A stretch of DNA of 64,000 bases from Brugia malayi (Eukaryota > Nematoda > Chromadorea > Rhabditida > Onchocercidae). Of this stretch, positions 11,475 through 24,012 are shown piece by piece. The DNA lies in contig NW_025062476.1 of NCBI RefSeq assembly GCF_000002995.4, positions 1,044,501 through 1,108,500 of the forward strand, given 5' to 3'. The notes under the pieces were generated by a model that worked only from the letters and a program-made list of their open reading frames with translations, searched no databases and was not told the DNA's origin. Position 1 is the first letter of the stretch, and the number at the start of each line of letters is the position of its first letter. The position numbers were made by a program, and so were the translations under genes.

Positions 11475-14400
11475 ATGAATAAATTTTCTACATTAAGTAA
11501 TTTTACATTACAAGTTACTGTGATCTTTATTGCTTGGTATTTTGTTAGTTCAGCATCTAGTATTGTCAATAAAATTACATTACAGGTTATTCTTGTTTTT
11601 CTTTTTTTTAAAAAATAAATAAATAAATAAAAAAGAAATTACGACAATTTTAAATTAGTCTATTAAAATAAAATTTATTAAATTTAACAATCATAATTTT
11701 TTCTTTTGAGAATTTTTATAAAAAATATTCATTGATATTTAAATATTAGAAATTTTTTAAATGTTCATTTTAATTAATACTAAAAATATACTTTTATTAT
11801 TATTATTATTAATTTGTAATTATTCATTTCCAGAATTATCCATATCCTATGACAGTTGCTTTGGTGTCACTTTGTTACGTTGAACTTTGTTCCGTTCCAG
11901 TACTTCGACTATGGCATATCAAACAACCTTCTATATCCAATTATTATCTTATATATTATATCATTCCAATATCATTTGGTAAAGTAATTGCTGTTGTTAG
12001 TGCATATATAAGCGTTTGGAAAGTTTCAGTTTCATACGTACAAACAGGTAAATAATTATTTTATTTATTAATTTTTTTTTTTTTTTTTAAATAATTAAAT
12101 AGCATATTTTGAGATAATATTCATAACTTTCCTCTGTAAACAAAGATTTATAAATGAAATAATCTATCCATGTTTACTTTAAATACTATTCATTGATCAT
12201 TAAAATAACTAATAAATTCTGTAAATAAATAAATTTTATTTGTACAAAATATAAATTAAAGGTTACATTGTATGATATTATTGAGATGTACTTATTAATA
12301 CATTACCTTTTGTCCATAAGATTGATTCCATTTGTATTCTCAGAAATAGTGATAGTATTATGGATAGCTTATCTTTGTATCTCTTAATTAGAGGTTAAAG
12401 GTCATCACTGATATGTATGTCCTAGGCTAAAAGATTGTGTCTAAGGTATATTTATTGTGATAGAGAATGATGATTTCAGCGAAGAGTACAGTTTTTAGAG
12501 AACGATAATTTTCCATCTTGAAAAGTTAACCTGTAATATGGCTGATTCATGGCAGTATTAGTTACCTGGTCAGTGTAGTGGATAATTAGAATGAGTCAGT
12601 CAGGTGATATGATGGATGACTCATGACTCATGATTCAGATCTATACAAAACAATGATTGAACTGTATGATAGCTCTAATCTTAAGTGTTTATTCTTCCAT
12701 ATTTTTTTTAATGAAATTTCTCGAATGTTTTATATATCTTTACCAGTCTATTGTTAATTACTCTTTAATCTTAGTGCTTTTGAGAAATTGATTCTTACAA
12801 AATAAGGTAAACTGCTGAAAATAAGGTAAACTGTAATGTTAATATAAGGTAAACTGTATTTGAGTTTATGATGATATGAGAAGAATGATAAATTACCTAT
12901 GATGTGGATTGATATAAACAATTTAGCAACTTATACTTTCATTTCGTTGAGTTCTTTCTGAAACTTTCTACATCGTTTATCAGTTATCTTATAATTGTTT
13001 TCTATTTTAATATAACTTTAAATTCTATCTAGCGTTTTTTCACTTCTTTAAATTTCAAAAAAGCTCTGCAGCTTCTACAAAACAAGAAATTATGCACTTC
13101 TGTATGAGGTGACAAAGGTGACAAAGAGTAGTTTTCTCGTACAATATGATGTAGAATTTTAATATTTGTCTTTAATTACCTGAGGTTGAATATAATATCG
13201 AATAGAAATATCATTTTCTTCATTTGAAATCTATCGTAACTCTTCGAGATATCATACTAAAGAATAATATGAATAGGTTGGTACGAGAATTCAACCTTGT
13301 TTTCACATCTTTGATTATTAAAAAGCTTTCCGAGAGTAGGTTGCTGAATGTACAAGACTTTTATTTCCTCTCTCTCTCGAGAAGCCAAAGTGGCTTACCT
13401 GTTTCTCTCGAGTTAATCTCGAGAAGCCAAAGTGCTGAACCATTTACATGCACGGTTTGGCTTACCTGTTTCGTTTCTCACCTATCACTATAGGATTTTT
13501 TAAAAGTAGATGTATTTTTCCAGGTATTTAGGCAAAACTGGTCTTATCCTTGAACTTAAGGTTTATCTACCATACCTAGCAGGTTTAAACGATGATAGCA
13601 AAATTCTTAGTTCATAGACATACAATTTTGCAAGACTAACGGACTCCATCTATCCGGATCCGGAATCGAAGTTGTCCCCTCCTAGGATGATTGCCCTACC
13701 TTGAGGCTAATGAACCTATCCTATCATTAGACATACTTTATCTGACTTTTCAGTTGAAACTCTTCTGGTCGGTGTCATCACTAGAGTACAGCTTACAACT
13801 TCAACAAAGAGATGTCCACAGAGAATGACTCTGAAATAAATTGCTTAATCAAATTAAAAAAAAAAAAACAAAAAAAAAAAACAATTCGACTAATTTTTAA
13901 AATTCAACACTAATTTAAATTACTATCTTTTTCATTTTCATAGTTGTTGTATTTAATTTCAGGTGAAATTCTTACTTTATACATCATATACATACATTTT
14001 TTTTTTTTTTCGACTACTATTTTTTACCGAATTATGCATTTGATATTTATGTTTATTATATATTTATAGTAAAAGCAACAATGCCATTATTTGCTGTCTT
14101 TTCTGCTCGAATTGTTTTGAAAGAGCGACAAAGCAAGCATGTTTATCTATCATTAATACCGATTATAATTGGTGTAGCTATTGCAACATTTACCGAATTA
14201 TCATTTGATTTAAGTGGTTTACTAAGTGCTTTATTATCTACCGGTATTTATTCGGTGTTAAATGTTTTTGTCAAAAAGGTTAAATTTTTTTTTTCTTTTT
14301 TTTTTTGTCTTAAATTCATAAATTTAGCAATTATTTTTCTTTTTGCAAACTGTAGATGTCACTAGATGTCACAGTATAATATAATTTATGGGTTGTTAAG

Positions 14401-15859
14401 ATTTTTTTTTTTTTTATAAGTAAATAAAACAGTAATAGAAATTACACAGCCAGTAAATGTTCATCAGTAGTGTATATTTTGTTGATGAAGGTTGGTTTGA
14501 TTTGAGCAATCTGATAGATTTTTAATTAGTAAATAAATTAAGCTAAAGTATTGATTAAAAAATTAATTTCAATGATTTGTAACAAAGAGTTAATGTTTTT
14601 ATATGTTGTAGCGAAAAGGTAATTTGAAATAAATAAGCGATTATTTTGATATAACAAATATGGAAATTCTATCATAATTTTATGTTAGGATAATTTTTAT
14701 TTATTTATTTATTATTTATTTCAGGTATTGGAAGGTGCTGATATTCATCCATTATATTTGTTAGCATTAAATTCTCGTATTGCTGCAATCTTACTGTTTC
14801 CGGTTTGGTGTCTTCGTGATGGCTTATTATTATGGCGTGGTGTTGAGTTAACTGTATGTTTATTTCTTTTTTATTTTCATTTATCCAACCAATTTTTTTT
14901 TTTTTTTTTTTTGTGATTTTATTTGTCTTTCATGTAATTTTAATTAATAAGTTTTTTTTTTTAATAAGTAATTAACAAATTTTATTTGTTTTTCATGTAA
15001 TTTTAATTATATAATTAATTTAATTAATAATAATTTTAATCATATTAAATTTTCTCGTAATATTTTATGGAATATATTTTTCTTCCATTTCAAATATTTT
15101 AAAATTTATGCATAAGCTATTAGCTTTTTTTTAAATAGAAGAATCAACCATCACCACATGAAGCGAATTTCGTCGTTTTTTTATTGCTTTCTGGTATACT
15201 TTCATTCCTGCAGAATTTATGTGCTTTCATATTAATTCATCGTTTATCTGCGCTTTCATACGCTGTAGCAAATGCAGCAAAACGTATTACTGTAATATCA
15301 GCGTCATTACTTACTTTACGTAATCCGGTAACTCCGGCCAATATTTTTGGCATGTTTTTATCCATATTTGGTGTTTTTCTCTATAATCGGGTAAACATTT
15401 AACTTTTATTTATCATTAATTTAAGTAAAATAATATAAGATGATTAAGAAAAAAAAATAATAATTAATTTGCATAAAATGTTTTCAAATCTATTAAACAA
15501 ATTTCATACTTATGAGTAAAGTTTTTTCCATTTTAATTCGATACTCATATTTGTAAAAATTTTTGAAATTATTCAAGATAAATAAAGTTGATATCAATTA
15601 TTAATTTTAGGCTAAACAACGCGAAAAAGAATATCGTGTTTTACCGAAATCGCAAACAGATTTAGCAATATCTGATACTTCATCGGTTTTCCTGAATGGT
15701 TCAGTGATCTATAATGACGGATTTACTGGACAGCTATCATCAGTTGATTTCATTCAAATGATTTGCTGGTTTCCGAAATTTTTCCTTCGTTGGGCAGTTG
15801 TTGGTATTTTTATTGCCATTTTAATTTGTTTATTTGCAGGACATTCAGATATTCGGTAA
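11475..15859 (+). CDS. SLC35E1-like nucleotide-sugar/triose-phosphate transporter family, 6 exons
   Basis: Exons: 11475-11585, 11834-12047, 14070-14278, 14725-14853, 15139-15390, 15611-15859. Phases close to 387 residues. Motifs of the TPT/SLC35E group are clear: [14 protein letters not shown] in TM1, and [20 protein letters not shown]. They continue with [42 protein letters not shown] and [13 protein letters not shown]. These match SLC35E1, a Golgi/ER-type multi-pass carrier of unknown substrate. The usual ten helices fit exons 1-5. Exon 6 adds a hydrophilic stretch and then a further hydrophobic segment ([20 protein letters not shown]). That segment replaces the long soluble tail of the vertebrate protein. 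Intron 2 is about 2.0 kb and less AT-rich than its surroundings. Confidence 0.9.
12380..13830. other. Higher-complexity island in transporter intron 2
   Basis: This part of intron 2 has noticeably fewer homopolymers and more G+C than the flanking DNA. It holds three copies of ATAAGGTAAACTG near 12800-12860. A cluster of TCTCGAG boxes and AAGCCAAA direct and inverted repeats lies at about 13370-13475. No open frame is convincing. It may be an old inserted element, but I could not identify a family. Confidence 0.35.
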
Positions 15860-15935
15860 ATTTTGATTAATTCTATGACATTCAGATATCCGGTAAATTT
15901 TGATTAATTCTATGACATTCAGATATCCGGTAATT
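15841..15935 (+). repeat. 37-bp tandem repeat spanning the transporter stop codon
   Basis: Copies start at 15841, 15878 and 15915, with unit ACATTCAGATATCCGGTAAA plus 17 more bases. The first copy contains the last codons and the TAA stop. Each copy also carries CGGTAAA, which resembles a splice donor. Confidence 0.9.
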
Positions 15936-16506
15936 CTAATAAGCTTCTGTGATATTAAAATGACAATTGCTACTTCTCAATATAACTGAGAGCATTTACA
16001 TTTTTATTTGTTTGCATTGAAATGCACTGTTATTCACTTCAAACATTCATTCCCAATGTCAGTCAGAATATTGTTAAGGTTATATTTATCATATCAATGT
16101 GATAAGTTTTTTTTTTTTTTTTTTACTTTTTTCTAATTTTTATTTTATTTTTCTTTTTCATTTTGATTTTAGTTTATTCAAAATGCAGCAAGATGACAAA
16201 ACCAATTTCTATTTGAGCGCTTTATTAATATTTATATCAAATTTGCATTAGTATTAAATAATGACCCATTTATATGTCAAAAGTTGTTCGCATCACTTTT
16301 TTTTTTTTTTTATAGTATGTATGGATGGAACTTTTTTTAAATATGTAATATTAAATTATGATTTTCATATTAAAATTATGTATTTTATGATGCTAAATCT
16401 TAATTAGGTTTTATTATATCATATTGTATTGTTGCTGTTTTTTTTTTTTTTTTTTTTTTTTTTTATGATTTATTTAGTGTGTTTAAAATTTTTATTGTTG
16501 ATTTAC

Positions 16507-16666
16507 ATTGTTATTTTTATATAATTTAATTACTCGAATAACTTATATTGTTATTTTCATATCATTTAATTACCCGAATAACTTACATTGTTATTTTCAT
16601 ATCATTTAATTACCCGAATAACTTATATTGTTATTTTCATATCATTTAATTACCCGAATAACTTGG
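16507..16666. repeat. 40-bp minisatellite, 4 copies
   Basis: Unit starts ATTGTTATTTTCATATCATT. Copies begin at 16507, 16547, 16587 and 16627 with an exact 40-bp period. The first copy is the most diverged. Confidence 0.9.
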
Positions 16667-18817
16667 CAAATTGATATTTGGAAAGTAATCATAATAGAAT
16701 ATTTATTTATCATTTCCAAAAAAAAAAAAAAAAAAAGAAATTATACTAGCTGTTAAAAATTATTCCATTTATCATCTGATATTGAACATTTCATATAATT
16801 TACCTTTGTCACATTGCCTTTCTAACTAATTTAAAAAAGTCTTTCGTAAACAATTCGTTGTGATAATTTGAAAACTACCTGTGACATAGTTATGCTAATA
16901 ATTCCAACTTTTTTTTTTTTCTGAATTCCATTATTTATTATTTCACTTGCATATTATAAATGATTTTGTATAGTTTTTTGCTTAATTTAAAAAGCATTTT
17001 TTTATGCTTTTTAAAAGGAAAAGTTTCTTTCTTTTATTTATATGCTCAATTTTATTGATTTCTAATACGTTTACTTCTAATATATTATATTATTCACTTC
17101 GTAAAAGTGCTGTTCAATTTTTTCCTTTTTTCTTTTTATTATCTTTTCCAAAAACATTCATTGTTTAATTTTTGATATAATTAAATATAAATTATTATAT
17201 GATATAAAAGGGAAAATATTGATATAAAAAATTATTATATAATATTATATGATGGCAATTATTTTCCATCATATATTAATTATCTCTCCCTTTTTTTTTT
17301 TAAAATTTGTAAAATTTCGTTTTTTAAAATTAAAATTTGTTTGGGAATAGTTTTGATTATATTGTTGTGGTTATGCATATTTCTATTTTCAAATGATAAT
17401 AAATTAGTGAAAATTTTTGATACATTGAAACCGTTGTATTATTATCTCCAAAAATTACTCATATACTCTTTTAAATTCTTAGATAAATTGGAATTTTAGT
17501 CTTGAATTAACTTACAAAATTTGATTAACTTACAGAGATTAACTTATTAATTAATCAAACTAAATAACTCCTAGAAGTATCAATTTCTAAATCATTTCAC
17601 AAAAATATCTGACAGTTTATGCATAGTATTTAAATGAAGTTAATTGTTAATTTCACATGTATTTGAAGGAAAAAATGAAAAAATTTCAAAATCAACATTA
17701 ACTACTAAGATAGCTATATCAAATATAATTAGATAATAAATCCTCTCTTATAATACTTATGAAATTTAAAGAAAAGAAAAAAAAAATATTTTACCAATAA
17801 ATTCTAAATTTATCATACTTATTATATGACTATAACCGAATAACTTTTAGCCTAAAAAATTTACTTAAATATATAGCAAAAAAAAGAGAGCTAAATACAA
17901 AATAAAAAATAGTATAAAGAAAACCAAGAAATAAGTTACTAATTAGCTAAATTTAAGATTTAATTTGAATTAAAATTTGATAATTTGCTAATAATAAATA
18001 AGCATATATCATTCATATTTTTATCACATTGCAATTTTTTTATCAGTAAAGAGAGAAATGTTATCTTAGAAATCTGAAAAATATTTTACAGTAATTTCTT
18101 TCAATTCATAAATTTAAATGTAAAATTGATTATTTCAACGAATGCTTTACATTAAGTAAAATTAATGAACAATCGAGCAGACTTATCGAATGGAAAATCG
18201 AAACAATATAATTCTTTTTTCGTTTAAAATTACAAAGATAAGAAAGGAATTTTTTGAGATACATTTTTTTTTTTTTTTTTTCTTTTTCTATTAAATATTT
18301 TTCTAACTTTTCCATCAAAGTAAGTTCTATGATTAATTCTAAATTTTAATACATTATGGAGTTTATCTTATAATTTTTCAATTCCTATAAAAAATATCAT
18401 CTACTAAAGTACTAACCTTCAAAAAAAAGAGAACGAAAAAAAAAAAAAATCTAACTTTTAACTTTTTTTTTTTTCAAAATCAAAGCTTTTATAGTCTGAA
18501 AAAAAAAAATTTTTTTTTTTTTTGAAAAAAGATATTATTTTAGAGAAAATAAATTTTACAAATCAGTGAAAAAATCAGAAAAAGAAGTTAGTCATAAATA
18601 ATTAATAAAAATGTCGTTTTTTCTTTCTCTTTTTTTTTTCAATTATTTATTCGAAATGAAAATTATTTATTTATTTTTTTTTTTTTTAAAAGCAAAATAA
18701 AATACAATTTCGAATTTATATTTTTTCTTTTTGTAAAAACTAATGTGTTTTCTAAGAAATGAAAATGCATCTTCTAGCAAAATACAACGCTATTAGCGTG
18801 TTAATCATTTCTTCTTA

Positions 18818-18943
18818 AAATAATAATAATAATAATAGTAATAATAATAATGATAATAATAATGATATTAATAATAATAACAATAATAGTAATAATAATA
18901 GCAATAATAATAATAATAATAATAACAATAATAATAATAATAG
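18818..18943. repeat. AAT trinucleotide microsatellite, imperfect
   Basis: About 125 bp of AAT repeats, broken by single substitutions to AGT, GAT, ACA and AGC units. Confidence 0.9.
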
Positions 18944-19266
18944 CTAAGTGATAATATCATTATTAAATATTAAATCGGAATAATAAATTAGTGATAACAA
19001 ATAATTATTTTCATTCCAGTTTTAAGTTAATTAACTTTTATCAGACATAAATAATATCTCTCTATGGATTATCATCAATAATGACCACTAGATTTGACCA
19101 ATGATATTATAATTTTATCTATTGTTTACACTTTATAAAACTAACATTATAGTTGAATAAAATAAAATAAAAAAAAATTCATTTTTGAAAAATTTACAGT
19201 TTTTCGTCTTTTAATCAATGAAATATCAATTTGTTTGCTTGGAAAAGATAAGAAAAAAATAAACTA

Positions 19267-19525
19267 AAAAATATATACATACAACTTTAAATTTTACATA
19301 TAACTTTACTTAATAAACTAAAAATATACATACAACTTTAAATTTTACATATAACTTTACTTAATAAACTAAAAATATACATACAACTTTAAATTTTACA
19401 TATAACTTTACTTAATAAACTAAAAATATACATACAACTTTAAATTTTGCATATAACTTTACTTAATAAACTAAAAATATACATACAACTTTAAATTTTG
19501 CATATAACTTTACTTAATAAACTAA
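19267..19525. repeat. 51-bp minisatellite, 5 copies
   Basis: The motif ACATACAACTTTAAATTTT recurs with a 51-bp period (ACAACTTT at 19281, 19332, 19383, 19434, 19485). The last two copies share an A-to-G change (TTTTGCAT), so they duplicated most recently. Confidence 0.9.
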
Positions 19526-20265
19526 AAAATTGAAATAATAGTGCTATAATTGATAAAAAACCAATGATATATTTAATATTTCAAAATTGTTTAAATATAC
19601 TACATTCTAGGAACTTTTTTTTAGCCTCAACAATAGCCAAATAAAATATAGGGTAAAAAAAAATTACGAGGAAATAAAAAAAAAAAGAAAAAAAGAAAGA
19701 AAAAACATATAAATTGAATAAAATTAAATTAGAATTAAAAATTCATTAAATAACATTTAATATTTTTCTTATAATTATAACAAAAAGATAAAAAAGAAAA
19801 AGAAAAAAAAAAAGGAAAATAAACGAAAAGAAAAGAAAAATGAAAAAATGCAACGCGTAAGATTGCAATCAGAAATTTTTTTAAACAGTATAAAAGATCA
19901 AACAAACTTTGAAAATTTTCAAATGAAATTTTTTGAAAACTAAAAATTTTTATTTTATCTATTTTCCTTCTCAGTTTTTCTACTAATTGAAAAAGTAAAA
20001 ATGTAACATTAATGTCATTTTCTTCATCGAAAATAATAATATTACAATGTGTTTTTTGATAATGAAATGAGAAATATTTCAGATTGAATGAATTAACTGA
20101 TAATATAAAACAAAATGAGTAATTTTATCATTTTTGTTATCAATCATTTTAAACTTTTATCTCCAACTATAAAATTAGCTATTTTGAAACAAAAAGATTA
20201 AAAGTTTCTCTCTAGCACTGCATAAATAATAAGATAAGAAGAATCATTTTATACTGTAAAAATAT

Positions 20266-20293
20266 ACGTTAAAAATGATACGTACGTGTACGT
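20266..20293 (+). promoter_or_regulatory. ACGT motif cluster 1.1 kb upstream of SOD
   Basis: Four ACGT cores occur in 28 bp (20266, 20280, 20284, 20290), including GATACGTACGTGTACG. In this AT-rich sequence such density is unlikely by chance. RCGTG is the hypoxia-response core. Function is inferred only. Confidence 0.35.
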
Positions 20294-21191
20294 TTGAAAA
20301 TTGTAACATTTTTATACATAACAATGAATCATATTGCTTGGATATTATTTATTTTATTGAAGAGAATGAAACAAAATTAAAAGATTTATGAAATAATTCA
20401 ATTAATATTGGTTACTTTCAAATTCAATATTTTCTCAATTTCAGTATAAAGTTTATGATAATTCTTTTATTTATAAGTTTTCTCAATATTAACTTAATTG
20501 TAATGAAAATTAAATTCCTACTTACATTCTTTAATTTTGCTATGAAATGAAACTTTTCATTTTAGGAAAGATAAAAGTATTGAAAAAAAAAAAATGGTAA
20601 GTAATATCTTATTTTACTGTAAATCAGAAAAAGAAATTGATTCGGGAAATACTGTTAATTCGGGAATTAATTCGGGAAATACTATCACATGTAACACAAT
20701 CAAAAATAATATCAATTTTCAGATTTTCATCTTCTCACTGCTATTTTCTTTTTCGAAATCATTCAAATCAATAATATTTATCAATAGTTAAACGATTAAT
20801 TATTAAATTATGAATGTAAAAAATAAAAATACAATAAAAAAGAAGTCAAGGAATTATATTAAAATTTGTAAAAATTCAATTAAATATGAAGTAGCACACA
20901 GTAATGTGATAAAATTAACGAACCACTGATTGTTGTTCGAAAGCAATTATATGCTTATGTCTCTTTTTATGAATATTAAATGTAAGAATATTTCCAACAT
21001 TTCAATAATTTACAAATTAAAAATTACATAACATAATTTGTTCAATTACTAAAAATTAATTAGTTTATTGCAAATGAAATAAAACTAACCGATCAAATAA
21101 GTACAGAAATCATATATATGTATTATAAGGAAGAAGATAATGTATTTATTATTATTATTTAACGATTGTAGTTTGGTTATTTTTCACAAAG

Positions 21192-21245
21192 CGAACATCA
21201 AAGTGTATTACATTGTGGTTCTGGTTTTGTTCATTGTGATGTTCG
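21192..21245 (+). promoter_or_regulatory. Imperfect inverted repeat in the SOD promoter
   Basis: CGAACATCA at 21192 is mirrored by TGATGTTCG ending at 21245, with further matches inward, about 130 bp upstream of the SOD start. It could be an operator-like site or a stem-loop. Confidence 0.35.
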
Positions 21246-21350
21246 TAGTACGTTGTTATGATGTTTTCTATTAGTTGAATGGTTCACTGTGGTTTGTTGC
21301 TTATTTTATTAGGTTGGGGAAGGTTGTGATACTCTTGTCATATGGTTTAA

Positions 21351-21358
21351 TTTTTTAG
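21351..21358 (+). promoter_or_regulatory. Candidate trans-splice acceptor of SOD
   Basis: AATTTTTTAG ends at 21358, 17 nt before the ATG at 21376, with no upstream exon in sight. This spacing is typical of nematode spliced-leader acceptance. Confidence 0.45.
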
Positions 21359-21375
21359 AGATTTGAAATTTTATC

Positions 21376-22692
21376 ATGAGTGCGAATGCAATAGCTGTGT
21401 TACGTGGCGATAATGTTAATGGGATTATTCGATTTAAACAGGTAAATTAAAAGAGACCTTTTAATTGGACGATAGAAATTTGTAAATAAAAATGTTGGCT
21501 TTCTATTAAGCCAATATTTAAATTATTTTTTACAAAAGTTTATTCCTATGTAATGTACATCTCAAAAATATTGTTTAGAATAAGGAAAAATAGATTGGTA
21601 TAGTTATCAGCGTAACTTATGGATGTGTTTATTCTATTTTCTCAATAGTGCCGTGACACTGTTGTTGAATTGTGGGTATTTTATTATGCAATAAACATTA
21701 ACCGTTAAATCAGCATTTTTAAAGGAGAAAGAAGGATCGCCAACAACTATTAGTGGTGAAATCAAAGGTTTAACTCCCGGTTTGCATGGTTTTCATGTAC
21801 ATCAATACGGTGATACTACAAACGGATGTATTTCTGCTGGTCCACATTTCAATCCTTACAATAAAACACATGGCGGTCCAACCGTTAGTTTTATTCTATC
21901 TCCAAGGGAAAGAGGAATTACGTTAAATATACGTTAGTTTTATTGGTTTAATTTCAGGAACAATACCTGGTTCTAAATGTTTGTAATATGACATAAATCG
22001 AGAAGTTCTTTTTTTTTTTTTTTTTTTTTAATTTGGGCAGAGGTATATTTTCAATAATCAAAAACATTTATGCAACATTGCAACAACGGTATTGACATTG
22101 ATAAGAGTGATATAGAATGAATAGTTTAGTTGCTCAATATCAATTTCAGTTTCAAGGTCTTTATAAAATTATGTCCTTTAAATTATTTAAATTTTTTCCT
22201 TTAAATTAATTATAAGACTTATATCCCTTAAATTAAAAATTATAAGACTTATGTTTATAAACAAATTTTAATTTTAATGGGAGATCGGCATTTCTTTTAT
22301 TTTTGCTAATTCACAAGTGATGTTTAGGATGAAATGAGACATGTTGGTGATCTTGGAAATATTGTGGCTGGAGCTGATGGCACTGCTCACATTGATATTT
22401 CTGATAAGCATGTACAGGTATACCAAAATTACGTCAGACTAACACAATCATTGTTGCATATTTCTCGACATCTATTCAAATCTTATATTTCTGTTATAAT
22501 TCTTATATTTTCCTATTCTCGCATTTCCAGTTACTCGGTCCCAATTCAATAATTGGCCGTTCAATTGTTGTGCATGCTGATCAAGACGATCTCGGGAAAG
22601 GAGTTGGTGACAAGAAGGACGAAAGTCTTAAAACCGGTAATGCTGGTGCCCGTGTTGCATGTGGTATTGTTGCCGTTGGTGCTGCTTCTTGA
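21376..22692 (+). CDS. Cytosolic Cu/Zn superoxide dismutase, 4 exons
   Basis: Exons: 21376-21441, 21725-21883, 22328-22417, 22531-22692, all phase 0, giving 158 residues, the usual length of the cytosolic enzyme. It dismutates superoxide to hydrogen peroxide and oxygen. All metal ligands are visible: the HVH pair in [16 protein letters not shown], His in GPHFNP, His in KTHGGPT, and HVGDLGN with the zinc His and Asp. The bridging/copper His in [11 protein letters not shown] and the active-site Arg and disulphide Cys in [15 protein letters not shown] are also present. There is no signal peptide, so it should act in the cytosol. It shares exon and intron sequence with an inverted copy 2.4 kb downstream. 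A 29-base A run sits in its 3' region at about 22820. Confidence 0.95.
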
Positions 22693-22817
22693 ATTGATTT
22701 TTTGTTTTTTTGTGAACTTCTGTCCAAGACGATGAGATTTGAACACTCTAATAATGATTTGTCAGATGTCATTCCTTCTTGCTTCCAGTGTTTCTGTCTC
22801 CTATTAAATTTCCTTGT

Positions 22818-22850
<33 letters not shown>

Positions 22851-24012
22851 TCTGTTCTACTGAAAAAGGGATGTGCATCTCATTTCAACTCCATTTTTTC
22901 ATTGCTAATTTCTTCATTACCATTAGACTCAAACACTTTTTGTATTGTTAAATTTCGTAGTTCTCGCATTTTCAATAGAATATCAAGTAAAAAGTAATTA
23001 AAAGGTAAGGAAAAAAATTCATTGGTTTCTCGATGCCTTTAGTATTACATTTTATAGCAGATTTCGGTACTTTTATTAATATATTTTGTGTATGTTTTAA
23101 TAAATTTTAATGTTACAATGTTCAAGAAAATTCAACAATGAAAATTCCATTTCTTTTTAAATAAGCAAAGTATGGGAAGTATGCAAAATACCTGAACCAA
23201 TTTGAAGTTTATTATATTAAAAAAAGTTTTGAAGTTTCGAAGTTCGAAGTCATTTTGGATTCCAGTTTTCTTAATTGCAGTGATTGTGGTAGGTAACCGT
23301 AATGCCGAATATATATGTTTTTAATGACTAAATACAGTAGCAAAAAAACAAAAACTAAACAATCATGCATTAACCAACAAAATTTACCAAAAAAAAAAAG
23401 GACTGGCATACGCACATTCCAAAGAAAGACCGGAAGTTCGTCGGTATTTTTTCGGTTTAAACAAAACTTTACTCTCGAATTGATAGATTTTGATTACCTG
23501 GGTAATAATCCAATGCAAAAACAAATTCTAAGTATTTATTTAAAAAAAAATAAAATAAGACGAAGTAGGGATAACAATGAAAGTAAGAATAATCATTGAT
23601 TGCCTTCAATAGCAAAGACTTTTTCCCACAAATAGTTCTTTTTCCTACAATCAGAAATCGATTTTTGTTGTGACGGTGAATTTATATGATCTAACTATTA
23701 AAATAATGGAACAAGTCATAGGTATGTATGGTCGTTTGTTTGAGTATAAATATTTAAAAATTTTGTACTTTCTAATTATGAGTGTCTTTTTTTTTTTTTC
23801 ACTTAAAAATGTTTATTTCTAGATATATCTGCTATCGATTATTGGATCAATATTAGTTACAGGTAAAAGATTCAACATAATCATTAAAATATGAAACAGA
23901 ATTCGCTATATTATTTGATTTCCTATTTTATGAAGCCATTAACAGTACTATTATTGTTTCTGCTTGTAAACAAATGATTAATTAATTGATAAATTCCAAA
24001 AATATGATTAAA
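22693..24012 (+). other. SOD 3' flank and spacer
   Basis: This includes the poly-A tract at about 22820-22848 and candidate AATAAA near 23099. Open frames around 23315-23599 are Lys/Asn-rich and match nothing I know. Confidence 0.5.

Larger units (their letters stand above)
15936..21340. other. Intergenic, AT-rich with minisatellites
   Basis: No gene was recognised between the transporter and the superoxide dismutase. Contents are long T runs (for example 16438-16464), three tandem-repeat blocks listed separately, and an ACGT cluster near 20266-20293. A short repeated motif ATTCGGGAAATACT occurs near 20640-20685. Confidence 0.6.

Noticed and set aside
18130..18318. Lys-rich minus-strand frame
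   Set aside because: Arises from T-rich homopolymers; no start context or homology.
21884..21937. Open continuation [11 protein letters not shown] after dismutase exon 2
   Set aside because: It follows a GTTAGT donor and lacks the conserved RHVGDLGN block, which resumes at 22328 in phase; it is intron.
22820..22848. 29-base A tract considered as a retroposed poly-A tail
   Set aside because: The gene retains all its introns and similar A runs are common in the region, so it is an ordinary homopolymer.
23315..23599. 94-codon plus-strand frame downstream of the dismutase
   Set aside because: Lys/Asn-rich, no splice partners, no recognised domain.
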